In this document: piece after piece, positions 35,701 to 45,310 of the stretch | Layout: each line of letters starts with the position of its first letter | How positions within the stretch are numbered: position 1 is the stretch's first letter | Source: Pycnopodia helianthoides | Taxonomy: Eukaryota > Echinodermata > Asteroidea > Forcipulatida > Asteriidae | DNA length: 64,000 nt | Direction: 5' to 3' | Assembly: GCA_032158295.1 (NCBI GenBank) | Contig: CM063261.1 | Location: 5,266,001 to 5,330,000 of the forward strand | The notes under the pieces: generated by a model | What the model saw: only the letters and a program-made list of their open reading frames with translations | Databases searched by the model: none | Told to the model about the DNA's origin: nothing | Program-made: the position numbers and the translations under genes

Positions 35701-37904
35701 TGAGGATACCTCCAATGGAAATGATCCTCACATTGGGGAGTTACATGAGGCATGCTCCATTTGCCATGGGGGCAGAAAACCCCACGGGGTGGACAGCGAT
35801 AAAGAGGAAAACGAATATGTGAATTTGCCACCTCCTAAAAACAGCAAGAAATTGAAGCCACAGGGTTCGGCTGATGGTCAAATGCAATTGTCTGAGGACA
35901 GACCGGATAAATCTGAGAATCGGACACCCAAATTTTCCAGTAACGCTGCACCCGCGCGGACAATGAGCTTGCCACTTAATGAAGATTATCTACTCATGAA
36001 ATATAACGAGAATGGAAACTCTAAGCCAGGATCTAGCAAGGCAGGTAAAGGCAGAAGCCTGTCAGTACATCCCTCCATGGAGCGTTCAGACTCCCTTCCC
36101 CCACCGTTTGACGATCTCGTCCCCGCAAGTACCCTCCACGGTATGCTGCAGGAACTACCCGATGCAGAGAAAGCATCAAATGATCGAGAGAGTGATATCC
36201 CGGTTCCATTCCAACACGGAGACCTTGTGAAGCCAGTTGGACCCATTGCAATGCTGAGACTGAATAGTATTTCGAGTAGTAGTGCTGAGTCAGTCAGCTC
36301 GGCATGTGAATCTTTATTCGACGCTAAAATAACTCGCGGTGCATCATTCAGCCGGCCTCGACAATCCTCCATAGGGTCGACTTGCCAAAGGGCTTTCTGT
36401 AAGAGACAATCCCACAGCCAAGACGAGCGTTCTTCGTCCCCGCCTCTTCTTGCATCCACCATCTCATCCCGGAGTTCAGATCCTGACTTTCAAAGCAGGA
36501 TGATGAGCCAGAGGGATGAGGACCCAGAAGCTTTTATTTATGTGAGGAAGGGATCGGTGGAACGCAGACCTGAGAGTAGGCGGCCAGAGAGTCCTATATC
36601 CAGTGCACCGTCCGTCACGTCTTACATCACCCACAGGAGACAGTCACTTCAAAGGGCAGATGGTTCACTAGGTAAGTCATAACGGTATCTAAGTCAAAAA
36701 TTTGTGTATGCCTCAAGTAAAATTAAGGCCAAGAGATGCCATTGCCCTAGTGTTAGCCCTTGTGCCCCCTTTGAAATACTCCTATATAAGTTGTTTGTCT
36801 CCTTTGCAAAATGAAAGCGCAGCCCTGCTCCTTCCTCTCAAAGAAGACATTCAAAAGTACATGTGAGAACTTTCATTACTTTGATCTTGTGTGATAAAAA
36901 ACTTTAAATGATCTTTTACCATTTCAACCCTGTTCTTAGGTTAAGCCAACTACCTCATATCCATTCAAATTTTGTCACATTTTTTTCTTTATTCTCAAGA
37001 AAATTCCAATTGTTAGGCTATTTTTCTTGTTTCAGATGATTCCAAAGTGAGTTTACCAGAAGACAAAAGTGTTGACAGCTACACGAGGCGTAAACGCTGT
37101 AATACGGAACCTTCCCTGACATTCACTGCAGTGACTGACGGGACTGTGTGGAGTCGTGACCCAAATGACGATGAAGATGATACAGATGGATACCTCATCA
37201 TGAAACCAGTCTATGAGGAGAAACTGAAGCGATTTCAAGCCAGGAAGTTCTCCAGCCCTGTGCTCCAGGGAGTTCCCCAGAGCCCTCTCCATTCCAACGA
37301 TAAATTCTCCTTCATGCAGGCCAAGTTGAAACGTTCCGCAACAGTCAGCGGAGAGGTGAGCTCACTATCACCCCGCCCAAGTCACAGGACGATGAGTCTT
37401 CGGGAACGCCCTGCCCGAGTCGCAGGAACCCCAACCAGGGATCGTAAGAGCAGCATGAGCTTCATGGAGAGGTTTATGCCCAAACGAGGAAACTCGGCAA
37501 ATGTGGTTAAGGTGGACATGACACGTCCTCGCCACAAACATAACTACGCAAGTATTGATCCGGGGGATGTTGTTAGGCAGTCTCGACGTGCCAGTGCCCA
37601 ACCAAGGATGCAAACTCCTAGCTCTTCGACAGAGGTGGATATCCTTGATGACCCTGATTTCAATGACAGCGTGAGTAAGTTTATCCAAGAAAATCCGGAG
37701 AATCCGCCCTCTATGGATCAGAATGAGTTCCCCGCTTCTGCCTCTGCCCCAAGCAGCTTGCAATTCAACCAAATAGAATCTAGCAAAAACGCCAAGCCCA
37801 TCAGAGGGCAGGATGGGGGGATCCAGTTCACTGCAGACGTGGACACTGTTGTATTCAGTCAGGACAGGAAGACAAAAAGTTCAGATGAGTATCTGAATCT
37901 CTGA
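5731..37904 (+). CDS. DOK7: DOK7 ortholog, complete spliced coding region (7 exons, 975 aa)
   Basis: Adaptor protein of the DOK family. Vertebrate DOK7 binds phosphorylated MuSK at the muscle membrane through PH and PTB domains and activates it for synapse formation. The joined CDS is 5731-5790, 5913-5958, 33536-33775, 34252-34452, 34883-34990, 35268-36671 and 37036-37904 (2928 nt). All junctions are GT-AG and in phase. Residues ~7-115 form the PH domain (HGRKWKTRW, then FCGVE and IICINQIVLLSF). Residues ~117-217 form the IRS-type PTB (WSLANLTRYG, GFAFE). Residues 218-975 are a long Ser/Arg-rich disordered tail. Human DOK7 is about 504 aa with seven coding exons (from memory), so the extra length is all tail. 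The start has an in-frame TAG upstream (5704-5706) and A at -3, G at +4. Orthology rests on remembered similarity along the whole PH-PTB half. Confidence 0.9.
5913..5958 (+). CDS. DOK7: DOK7 exon 2, PH domain
   Basis: This 46-nt exon encodes WKTRWCELTKLSPVS plus the first base of a split codon. It continues the PH strand in phase 0; human DOK7 has WKSRWLVLRKPSPV here. The acceptor is attacag and the donor gtgagt. The next intron, phase 1, runs 27,577 bp to exon 3. Confidence 0.88.
5959..9747. other. DOK7 intron 2, first part, no gene seen
   Basis: AT-rich intronic DNA. It holds a 27-bp-arm hairpin at 7385-7458, homopolymer runs around 8080-8120 and a C-run near 9560. Neither strand has an exon-like reading frame with usable splice sites that I could support. 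Confidence 0.6.
7385..7458. repeat. Hairpin in DOK7 intron 2
   Basis: 27-base arms (TGGTATGATAATTGAGCTTG... and its complement, one mismatch) surround a 20-base loop. It is in the sense orientation of a transcribed intron, so the RNA would fold. It has no second copy in the window. Confidence 0.75.
9748..10032 (+). mobile_element. TTAA-flanked miniature element, family A
   Basis: About 285 bp bounded by TTAA, with inverted ends TTAAAGCCCTTTTCACA and TGTGAAAGGGACCTTTAA. The interior has CCC/GGG-rich short stems and no ORF. A truncated copy of its last 100 bases is at 45790-45890 in the opposite direction. Confidence 0.6.
10115..10507 (+). mobile_element. TTAA-flanked miniature element, family B, copy 1
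   Basis: 393 bp between TTAA sites, with 23-base perfect inverted ends TTAAAGGAACATTACAGAAT(TGG). No coding capacity. The TTAA target and small size fit a non-autonomous element mobilised by a piggyBac-like transposase; the transposase class is inference. An 82-base linker joins it to family A at 10032. Confidence 0.75.
10539..10701 (+). mobile_element. hAT-like miniature element, copy 1
   Basis: 163 bp ending GAAATTCCAGGCCTG and starting CAGACTTGGAATT, i.e. decayed inverted ends of a CAGGCCTGGAA type. It contains 'gaaaatggccttgccctct'. CAG...CTG ends fit hAT-type elements. It directly follows family B copy 1. Confidence 0.5.
10702..18543. other. DOK7 intron 2, second part, no gene seen
   Basis: AT-rich intronic DNA with a (TTTA)n run near 10898-10919. 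More complex patches lie around 14440-14600 and 16690-16960 and could be regulatory. I find no coding exon and no element I can name. Confidence 0.55.
18544..18705 (+). mobile_element. hAT-like miniature element, copy 2
   Basis: Begins CAGGCCTGGAAATACACGG and shares the interior 'atgaaaatggccttgccctct' with the copy at 10539. The right end has decayed. It lies in DOK7 intron 2. Confidence 0.5.
19270..19450 (+). repeat. Dispersed repeat, copy 1
   Basis: A ~180-bp stretch (with 'cagacttttatctgaattcag' and 'ggggttaccaaaaag') recurs at 26218-26415. Class unknown; no inverted ends seen. Confidence 0.45.
21480..21730. promoter_or_regulatory. GC-richer unique island in intron 2, candidate enhancer
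   Basis: A CG-containing complex patch in AT-rich intron sequence, without a second copy in the window. Possibly a conserved cis-element; no specific factor site is claimed. Confidence 0.2.
25779..26177 (+). mobile_element. TTAA-flanked miniature element, family B, copy 2
   Basis: Nearly identical to the copy at 10115-10507, with the same inverted ends and flanking TTAA. It carries a 6-base 'catgta' insertion near 25858. It lacks the neighbouring family A element and linker, showing that B moves alone. Confidence 0.75.
26218..26415 (+). repeat. Dispersed repeat, copy 2
   Basis: Matches 19270-19450 in the same direction with many substitutions. It starts shortly after family B copy 2. Confidence 0.45.
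27890..28200. promoter_or_regulatory. GC-richer unique island in intron 2, candidate enhancer
   Basis: About 300 bases with many CG dinucleotides and a CAGCTG E-box at 27897-27902, standing out from AT-rich surroundings and not matching any repeat seen in the window. Position in the long DOK7 intron and composition are the only support. Confidence 0.25.
31010..31460. promoter_or_regulatory. GC-richer unique island in intron 2, candidate enhancer
   Basis: A complex patch with several CG dinucleotides about 2 kb before exon 3. It contains a C-rich run at 31160-31190. No coding potential with splice sites is visible on either strand. Confidence 0.2.
33148..33350 (+). mobile_element. tRNA-derived SINE remnant
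   Basis: It contains 'caagttctggtgttttcagagtgtgggttt', a variable-arm plus B-box-like region of a Leu/Ser tRNA-type head, followed by 'cttcggatgggatgttaaacc'. The same module is reversed at 62283-62577. It lies just upstream of DOK7 exon 3. Confidence 0.5.
33536..33775 (+). CDS. DOK7: DOK7 exon 3, rest of PH domain
   Basis: 240 nt, phase 1 at both ends, covering residues 36-116. It starts after attag with the split codon GAT, then QIVLKFYKG. It contains the segment ENFCGVESC, the strand VLTIICINQIVLLSFACHS, and DWFYRTHNTLGS at the C-terminal helix. These match the human DOK7 blocks EDICGLE, LAIVCLSQAIMLGFDSHE and RIRYALGE (from memory). The donor is gtaagg. Confidence 0.9.
34252..34452 (+). 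CDS. DOK7: DOK7 exon 4, first part of PTB domain
   Basis: 201 nt, phase 1 at both ends, residues 116-183. It opens VTTFKCKVNI and carries GQGLLYFHDNHFAITDEVP and GGWSLANLTRYG, then GFAFEVRSDK. The order and spacing match DOK7 rather than DOK1-6 or IRS proteins, especially the 'DEVPSQLIGGW' stretch (human 'RDIPPAVTGQW'). Thr165 replaces the first arginine of the usual Arg-Arg-Tyr-Gly; Arg166 is kept. The acceptor is ctttttag and the donor gtgaac. Confidence 0.9.
34883..34990 (+). CDS. DOK7: DOK7 exon 5, end of PTB domain
   Basis: 108 nt, phase 1 at both ends, residues 183-219. It encodes DGGAFVVLTEQGETVKSHFD, the last PTB strand and start of the closing helix (human GVFFLSSAEGEQISFLFD). It then runs into a Ser-rich linker. 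The acceptor is gttgacag and the donor gtgagg. Confidence 0.88.
35268..36671 (+). CDS. DOK7: DOK7 exon 6, large disordered docking tail
   Basis: 1404 nt, phase 1 at both ends, residues 219-687. It is Ser-, Asp- and Arg-rich with no folded domain that I can see. Candidate SH2 docking tyrosines are Y351 (YEIM), Y402 (YVNL) and Y459 (YLLM), with Y643 (YVRK) less typical. Several basic-x-x-Ser sites (RTMSLP, RSLSV, RSDSLP, RRQSL) look like basophilic-kinase or 14-3-3 sites. The acceptor is tttgacag and the donor gtaagt. Reading through the donor would add only GKS before a stop, so retention of intron 6 would truncate the protein. Confidence 0.9.
36723..36852 (+). mobile_element. hAT-like miniature element, degraded copy 3 in DOK7 intron 6
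   Basis: It shares the order of 'aggccaagagatgcc', 'ttgtgcccccttt' and 'tttgcaaaatgaaa' with the copies at 10539 and 18544, but has lost both ends. It fills about a third of the 364-bp intron. Confidence 0.4.
37036..37904 (+). CDS. DOK7: DOK7 exon 7, C-terminal tail and stop
   Basis: 869 nt of coding sequence, residues 687-975, ending in TGA at 37902-37904. It contains an acidic stretch followed by Y739 in GYLIMKPVYEEK, basic-x-x-Ser sites (HRTMSL, RRASAQ), and ends at Y972 in DEYLNL, with Leu975 last. YLIM fits a PI3K p85 site and YLNL a GRB2-type YxN site. The acceptor is ttgtttcag. Confidence 0.9.
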
Positions 37905-40900
37905 CAGAAGCTACTTTTCTGTCCAGCTTACATGTATTTCTCATTTGAGGCTGTCTTGATCATTTAACATCTAACCAACTGTTAAAAGTGTGAAAATCAT
38001 TCCTGCGGGAAATTTTAAACAGTGTCCTTTCCCACGCATAAATGACCAGATTTCTCTGAAAAAATTTGCACTGCTCACAAGTTTTTTAATTTTGATTTCA
38101 CAAAAAATGTAACAACACTGTATTTATTCACTGCATATTGTTCCACGATGTATTCAATGCCCAACTTATTCAAACTACAGTATTTTGTGCACACAAAACA
38201 TGTACAGCGTATACATTCTTCTTCATCCTATCTTTAAAAATGTATTGTGTTGTGTGTGTAGTCTGTAGGTTGACGTAAAATATTTTATATAATCAATGAT
38301 GAACCCCTATTTCAACACAATCTTTGAATTTTTTATCGATAGTTATCATTCGGTGCACCGAGTACATGTACTCTTCCATGGACCAAGTGAATGTTTTTTT
38401 ATATACGGATACGTATGTAGTAATGTCAATGGAAAATTTAGCAGGCTGTGACTGTGAAAATTGTAAATCCAGTGTGTGTGTGTGTACAAGTAATTTTGTC
38501 TTTTGAATATTGCCGAAAACCGTATAGTGTGACTTGTGTGTGAATATTGTATTCAGATTTGTTGTGAAAAGCATTCACTGTGAAAAGCATTTACTGTGGA
38601 AAGCATTCACTGCGGAACAGGGAAGAGGTTATGTATGCTAATGCATCTGGACTAGGTTTATAATCTGGAACCCTGGGGGCAAGGTGAGAATCACCATGGA
38701 ATGGCCAACCACATTAAAGGGACCAGACTAACAGCCATAAAACACCAGTTAAAAAAAAACATATTTTTGTAAAATATGAAGAAGGGCAAAGTTTAAGATT
38801 AGAAAGAACATATTCTCCACATGTTTTGAAAACTACCAACATGTCATCTTTACACATGTGTCTTCACAATGTATGTGTCTTCACATGCTTGATTATCTTA
38901 GATCCAGACTAAAAAGTGGTTAATCTCAAGTTTGCATTTAAATTTATAACAAATAGTTAATCCCAGTTATCTCAGATTGTTAACCAACCAATTCCACATT
39001 GTAGGCCTACATTGTGCACAGTGAAGTTTACATATGCATGTTATTTGTCAAACATGCATATTTGTCAAAATCAATTGCACCTATCATGACAAATGACAGG
39101 TTGTTTTGTAAGATTGAGTTCCACAATATAATTCCTAGGGATTCTTTGCAGATCACGAACAAGCAAATTATTGGTCTATCAGAATCGGAAATGTATTCTT
39201 CGACAAGATTCTTGTTTTAAAAAAAATAAGTTTCTTGCCAAAGTTGTGTTGCAAAGTGGTTGTACACACAGCAAAGTGTGTGCAGAAACAAATTACAAGT
39301 TGTGGCATTGGGCCTACGCTCCTTCTAATTTTTTTTTATGCAAGAAATTCTTGATTTGTTATACTTCTAAGAAATCTGCGTAATTTTTTGACAGCAATAT
39401 CAAAAAGTTGATTTAGGTATGCAAGAATCTGTCAGTATGATGTTTCCATGCATAGCTAATAGCATTCACAGTCCATAGTATGCATTTGAAAACAGATGTC
39501 ACATGCATGAAGTAATAAGTCCATGCCTGACTTAGTGCAAAATTGAGATGTTTCACCTGCACTGAATTTGATGCTTTATTTTATTCCTCTCAAGAACAAT
39601 CCTTGAATTAACACTGTTGTTGATTCAGTTAGATTCCATTTGGAATTGTTGTGATTTTTCGGATAAAAGAGGTCTCCAACCCCCCTCCCCCTTTCCACCT
39701 TCCACATTATCTCTGAGCAGAGCTTCAAATGCATAATTTTCACATGACTCTCTGTGGACAAAAGCAGCATGCCACCTCCATCTCTGACAAAACGCAGCAT
39801 GTGCACTGAGTTATTTGTCTTTACTTACAAGGCCCTGTAAGTTGGCAAATCCTTGATGCTAGGTTGGTCAAGGCAGTAAATTATATCCGCCTTTGACTTT
39901 GATTCCTTTGTCTGGCAATTGGCCCCAGGCCAACAGTTGTTTACACTGTAATGTTTAAAGAGCTCTGTGGCCACGGAGGGTTTTAGTTTTCTGCCATTCA
40001 AGGCGAATTTTAATCAGAGAGCAAGAATAGTCTCGAAGGCTGGCTAGATCCATCTTCCTCATTTTGTTTTCCTCTGTTGATGGTGAAACCATCTGCTGGA
40101 AATTGTTAACATCCAAAGGGCAGGGGGGGGGGACGACAAAAACTCAGGGTTTCAATCCTGTTTCAATCCAGAGAATCGCATCAAATTTGATTAACTTAAG
40201 TGATTTTGAAATTTTATATTTTGACGTACGCGTAAGAGTTAAAATCAGTGTTCAATTTTAATTTTCATATATATGCCAGAAAAGGATGTTTTGAAAATGA
40301 GCGTCCTGGTTGCACTATCATGTTACATGTGTGTGAAACTTTACCTGCTGGGTAAATTCAATCTTACTGTTGTGTACTGGTTGAACCAGGATGTGTATTG
40401 CAGTATGGTTGGGAAAGATACAGTGTCAGCAATGAAAAAAAAAGCTCATGGTAATTTTGTTGCCTAGAAATAAGGCAGATAACTTTGGCGTGAATTTATT
40501 CCATGTGCATATTAAATGTCATCTGCTGTTATGAAAGGTGCATACATTTGCATGTATAACACTTTTATGTGAATTTTAATTTTCTGTCTCAAATCTTCCA
40601 CAGAACTAAAAGTTATTTCTTAATGCGATTCACATTTTACCACAATAATGTTAAACAAAATTCACTTCTGGTTAGGAGTCTTAAAAACCAAAATGTTTAC
40701 GTCAACTTTGCTAAATTGATGTGCATTGGCTCATCCAACACACAAGGTGTTCAAGAAATTTTACCACAACAGGTCACCTGTATAATCAATGACAAACGAA
40801 GTTAATATCTTCTTTTTTGTAGTATTTAGAAATCCAGTCAAAATAATTTTTTATATGGAAAGCATTTCACAAGAAAATTTGTTTAAGTGCATAAATCTAA

Positions 40901-41984
40901 TTTTTCTAATATTGAACACCACATTTGTTTTAGTAATGAATTTGGCACTTTACAACTGTTTGTCATAATGATACATATGCACCTTTACTTTGAAAACGTA
41001 ACCATAAAGCTAAAACTCATGTTTTTACCTAATTTTGATGGATTCAGTACTGTGTAGCTAAACTGTGTTCTTGCATAGGGCCACTTTCCATTTCACTAAA
41101 GTACTCTGATTTTGTACCTTAATACTTTGTATAAATACTTATATTGATGGATTCAGTACTGCAAAGCTAAGCCACCCTTGCTTGACATGGGACAAGGCAT
41201 TCCAATCTTAAAGTTTCACTGTTCTTTACTCAATGATTAACACCGCATCTGAAAAATTCTTCACCCTGTTTTTTCTGAGTTGGCTGCTGCATAGCGCAAA
41301 CCAACCATGCATGTGTGCATGGAGTGGGTGTTAAGTTTGCCCGAATTGAAGGATTCTATTGAACAGGCAAAGGATCTATTTGGAACTGCAGGAAGAACTG
41401 CTACACAACTAATCTATACAGGCTTGAACCCCATGCTTCCCTCCGAAGGACAGACCGTACTTGCCTTAATTCCACTGCCTTTAAGACATTACACTGACCC
41501 ATACTGTTATAGTGTCAAAATCTTCTAGATGTCAATATTAATGATTTTTGGCAACAGCTAGAGCTGTCTAAATTTATCACAAGGTGATAAGATATACAAG
41601 GTGAAGTACAGTCTGTTTATAGGACAACAGAGTTCAGTGCATCTTTTACTCCATTCAGCCCTTTTATTATCAGCTTAAATAACAGAAAAAGAAAATGTTT
41701 TCAGGGTTTTTTTGGTTTGTTTTTTTCCGGGTATATTTTGTGGACATCCTGTACACAGTTGTTATGTGCTGTGTTTATTTGACAGAATTTATATCGTAGG
41801 CCTACGTGATTTTGATGTACCATTTAATAATTGGAGAACATGTTTTGGGGAGACTAGCGGATTGATGCCAACATGTAATTTAAATGAAAGAAATCATCGT
41901 CTTAAAATGTAGAGCATCAAAATAGAATCTGGAGGGCATCATTATTACAGAAAGCCTGAGAGTCCAATTTAATAGAGATGGATG

Positions 41985-42167
41985 CTTAAGCACAACAAAC
42001 TAGCCAAGCACAACAAAAACATGCTTCAACAGAATAAGGTTACCAGTAAAAAAAAAACCATCACACATGTAAAATTGGTGACTGGTAGCCTGCTTTTTTT
42101 TTGCTTAGTAGAAACTTTTTAAGCAATTAATGTTTTCTGCTTAAACAGCTCTGTGAAATAGGGCCTT
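41985..42167. mobile_element. GGGCCC-type inverted-repeat element, degraded
   Basis: The right end (reverse complement GGCCCTATTTCACAGAGCTG, then TTTAAGCAG) resembles the ends at 50608 and 57781. A related fragment follows at 42304-42442. Non-coding, within the probable DOK7 3' UTR. Confidence 0.4.
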
Positions 42168-42446
42168 GATGTGAGGTCATTTTTGCCCGCATCCGTTTTA
42201 ACTGCATGGCAAACTTCAATTGTCCCTTTGGCTTAATCGGGTAAATTTGAAGTATTCATAAGTATATCACACGGCCTTGTGACAGATATTCTTTGTCTGT
42301 AGCTAGCAAAAATTTGCTAAGCACAGAAATAATTTGCTTCATAGAAATGGTTTACCATAACAAAAAAACATTGATCCTCTGATGGTTTGTGCTTGGCAAG
42401 TAAATTTGTGAGTTAACCTTCGCAGCTTTGTGAAATAAGGCCTGTA

Positions 42447-42517
42447 GTGGCTGTTGCTGGGGCTTGATCACCATGTCAACAAGCGTTAAAGCATTGGAAG
42501 CCCATAGCAACAGCCAC
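42447..42517. repeat. Hairpin in probable DOK7 3' UTR
   Basis: GTGGCTGTTGCTGGGGCTT pairs with GAAGCCCATAGCAACAGCCAC across a ~30-base loop. Confidence 0.6.
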
Positions 42518-42757
42518 AGCAGTCAATTCGGCCATTCTTAAAGTTTATATTTTCCTGTGAAACCAGTTTTAGTAAATTGCACTAGATTAAAGTACTTTCA
42601 TTATATTTATCAATGTCTATGAGAAATTAATTTTCCACCCTGTGTATGTATCAAAGAAAAAAAACCTCCTGGGTTTAAGTTCACTCCTTTTAAAAGTAAA
42701 ACATTAAGGTGCATGTTTCTAAAGCAAATCCAAACATTGTAAATGGCCAGACGTTTC

Positions 42758-42805
42758 GACCCTAGCAGAGTCTTGTCAGGCTTTGAGAAAGACTCTGCTA
42801 GGGTC
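42758..42805. repeat. 17-bp-arm hairpin in probable DOK7 3' UTR
   Basis: GACCCTAGCAGAGTCTT and its exact reverse complement are separated by 14 bases. The flanking 'gacgtttcgaccctagcagag' text is one I remember as a common dispersed repeat in marine invertebrates. Confidence 0.75.
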
Positions 42806-43003
42806 AAAACCTTACTAGGTCATAAATATTTGGTCATTTTGGTTGGTAAGCATTTTCAAACAGCTAACTCTTTTTTCCCTCCAGTTTCTAAAATCTACGT
42901 GGTTTACATTCATTTTAATAAGTAAGTCAAAATACTGTATGCAGAAAATATGATATGCAGATAATGCAAAATTTACTCAGACATTGATATTTTTTATGCA
43001 GGT

Positions 43004-43025
43004 AAAAAAAAAAAAAAAAAAAAAA
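43004..43025 (+). repeat. A22 run
   Basis: A 22-base A run in the probable DOK7 3' UTR, with no target-site duplication or 5' source noticed. Confidence 0.9.
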
Positions 43026-43613
43026 CTTAATGAACTTTGAGTACATGTTTTCCTTTCCACAAAATTTATTTCAATGCAATGTTTCTCAATTGCCAGTACA
43101 GTTTGCATTTGATATCCTTCACTCTGAGGTTGTAATCTCTTTTCTTGTATAAATTGAATTATTTTTTACTAGAAGTCAAGCTCAACATAAGATTGAGAAA
43201 AAATACAGTCCACTTAAGTTCTAAACATGTATTTATTAACGAAAAAATTCTGTGGCAAAATGAGCATTGGGCATTAATATTTTGCCATGGTGATTGCTTG
43301 CATTTTTTGTTTCTGTTTTTTCTTTTTTTATGTTTACAGATGTCAGATATTTTTGTATTTTCAACAAAGCACATATGGGATCAGAATTTGCTTTAGGCTT
43401 TTCTTACTGAAGATGTTTAAAACACAGTATTTAAAAATTTATTTAAGGATAAATCATCGGCTCATGTGAATTGATTTACAACCATTCCAAAAAAACCTGT
43501 ACGAACAGCAGATGAGCCAAAAATACTGTTACTGTATTCAACTTGTTTTCAATGTCATTACCAAAGTAACAATAACAGTGAAACTTGTTATTCACTATAT
43601 TATTTTAAGAGAA

Positions 43614-43746
43614 GGCCGTGTCTGAATCAATTGACCTCTGCTATGGCTATGGCTATGGCCATTGTCAGCCGTGACAATGCTGGAGAATAGGCCTTTTCAG
43701 CAATCTAGCCATAGCCACAGTTGAAGCCATAAATTCGGACACGACC
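43614..43746. mobile_element. Small inverted-repeat element (133 bp)
   Basis: Ends GGCCGTGTCTGAAT and ATTCGGACACGACC are inverted. Inside, CTATGGCTATGGC pairs with GCCATAG. No ORF. A shorter related hairpin may be at 44386-44480. Confidence 0.6.
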
Positions 43747-44749
43747 TAAGATGAGAATTATACAATTTGCCTAATGCTCAACCACAAGAGGGTGCTATAA
43801 TTATGACATTACGGAGTAAAACACTGTACAAAAATATTCAACAAACTTGTTCAAAGTTATTAATGTGATATTGAACCTTTCCAAACAGACTTTTTGCAAA
43901 AATTCACAATCATTTCGTCAGCCAATTTGAAATCATTTGCATTAATAAGAGCAGACATCTTTAAAAATGGCTGAATAAACATAGAGCCAGACCCTGGGTC
44001 CAATTCTTTACAGATGATTGTGAAGCACACAGTTTTGCCAACTGCGTGAAAAAATTGATCAACAGAAGGGTACCAGCCAAATCAAATTATATAGACTATG
44101 ACTGGTGCCTTCTTAGCTTTTACTCAGCACATAATTGTGGTGCTCAGCGCATTTTTCTGTTAAAAGTAGTTCTCTCTTTCGTGTTGGGCCAATTTCAGAA
44201 GTTGAAAAAAGCCCATCAAATATCTTCTGAATGACAATTAATCCTTATTTACTTTAAATGTTTTTACCCTAACAAGAAAAGTCCTGTAAATCTTTCTTAA
44301 ATCCTAAAAAAGCGTGGGTGCATTTTTAGACTTGTCAAAAAAGTGTTTACTGGCTTTAATGAACAGGATATGTTTGAGTTAAGTGTCTCTCTGGCTATGG
44401 CTTTTGGCTTAAGCAGCAATATTAAAGTATAGGGAGATGCAGTGATCAAGCTGCAGCCGTAGCCGTGTCTTAGACACAACCACCTAGAGTAAAAAGTCTC
44501 ATAAGTTGTCGTCAAAACATCAAATGAGTATAAGCCTGTCTTTCAGTGAATCATGTTTGTATATTTTTGTTGGTTGTGAATAATACAAGGAAAAAAAGCT
44601 ATATTATGCAATATTATTTAGATTAATTTGTACATTATGAAGCAAGACTATTGAGTGGACATTTGTACCTGTCATTGTATAGTTTAATAATTCAGTTAAT
44701 TATATTTGTACATATATTATATGTGAATTCCACTTGCAAGTTTTTGTAC

Positions 44750-44764
44750 AATAAAGCAAATAAA
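44750..44764 (+). terminator. Tandem poly(A) signals
   Basis: Two AATAAA hexamers lie nine bases apart, followed by TA-rich sequence. They are the best-looking polyadenylation site downstream of DOK7 before the LINE and inverted-repeat cluster at 45.1 kb. Confidence 0.4.
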
Positions 44765-45310
44765 TATTTAATTTTCAAAGACTTATTACTTGTCAAATGT
44801 TTGAATTGTAGGAAAAAATACAGTTTCACACTTCAAATGCAGACAGTTCCAAACAGCTCGAGGGTTCCAGATTTTCTGTGTCAAAAATGCATGCATCAAA
44901 GCTCATTGGTTTAAACTACCGGTACTACCGGTACTACATGTCATGGTTGAAAGATGCTAGATCCAGTTTCTGGCAGATTTGACCCAATTTGAATTTTAAA
45001 GAGCTATTTTTGTAGATTCGAGAAAGTTAGAAGCTTTTATGTAAGGTATTGCACCCCAAAAAAACTGTAGTTCGTTTTGAAACAGTATCATCCCTGTCAA
45101 CATTTGAAACAAAATTGCTTCAGCGAAAACCAGGCCATGCAACTTTTAATATTGTTGGTTCCCCCATCCCAAAGTCAAGGGTTGGCCGCATTCCTGGCCA
45201 TGTCGACCTGGCTTGATCGCATTTCCCCATGCCTTTATGTTCGCTGAGGGATGTTGTCCATCCAGCGCTTTCTTGGGCGACCAAGTGGGCGAACGCCCTC
45301 AACCTGTATT

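Larger units (their letters stand above)
37905..44780 (+). other. Probable DOK7 3' UTR (extent uncertain)
   Basis: No further exon follows the DOK7 stop. The first strong paired poly(A) signals I see on + are AATAAA at 44750-44755 and 44759-44764; a single AATAAA is also at 43974-43979. The stretch is AT-rich with short inverted-repeat elements, two hairpins and an A22 run (43004-43025). If transcribed to 44.78 kb the 3' UTR would be 6.9 kb. An earlier weak signal could end it sooner. Confidence 0.4.

Noticed and set aside
35986..36462. 158-codon open frame on the minus strand
   Set aside because: Antisense shadow of DOK7 exon 6, whose codon bias keeps the opposite frame open.
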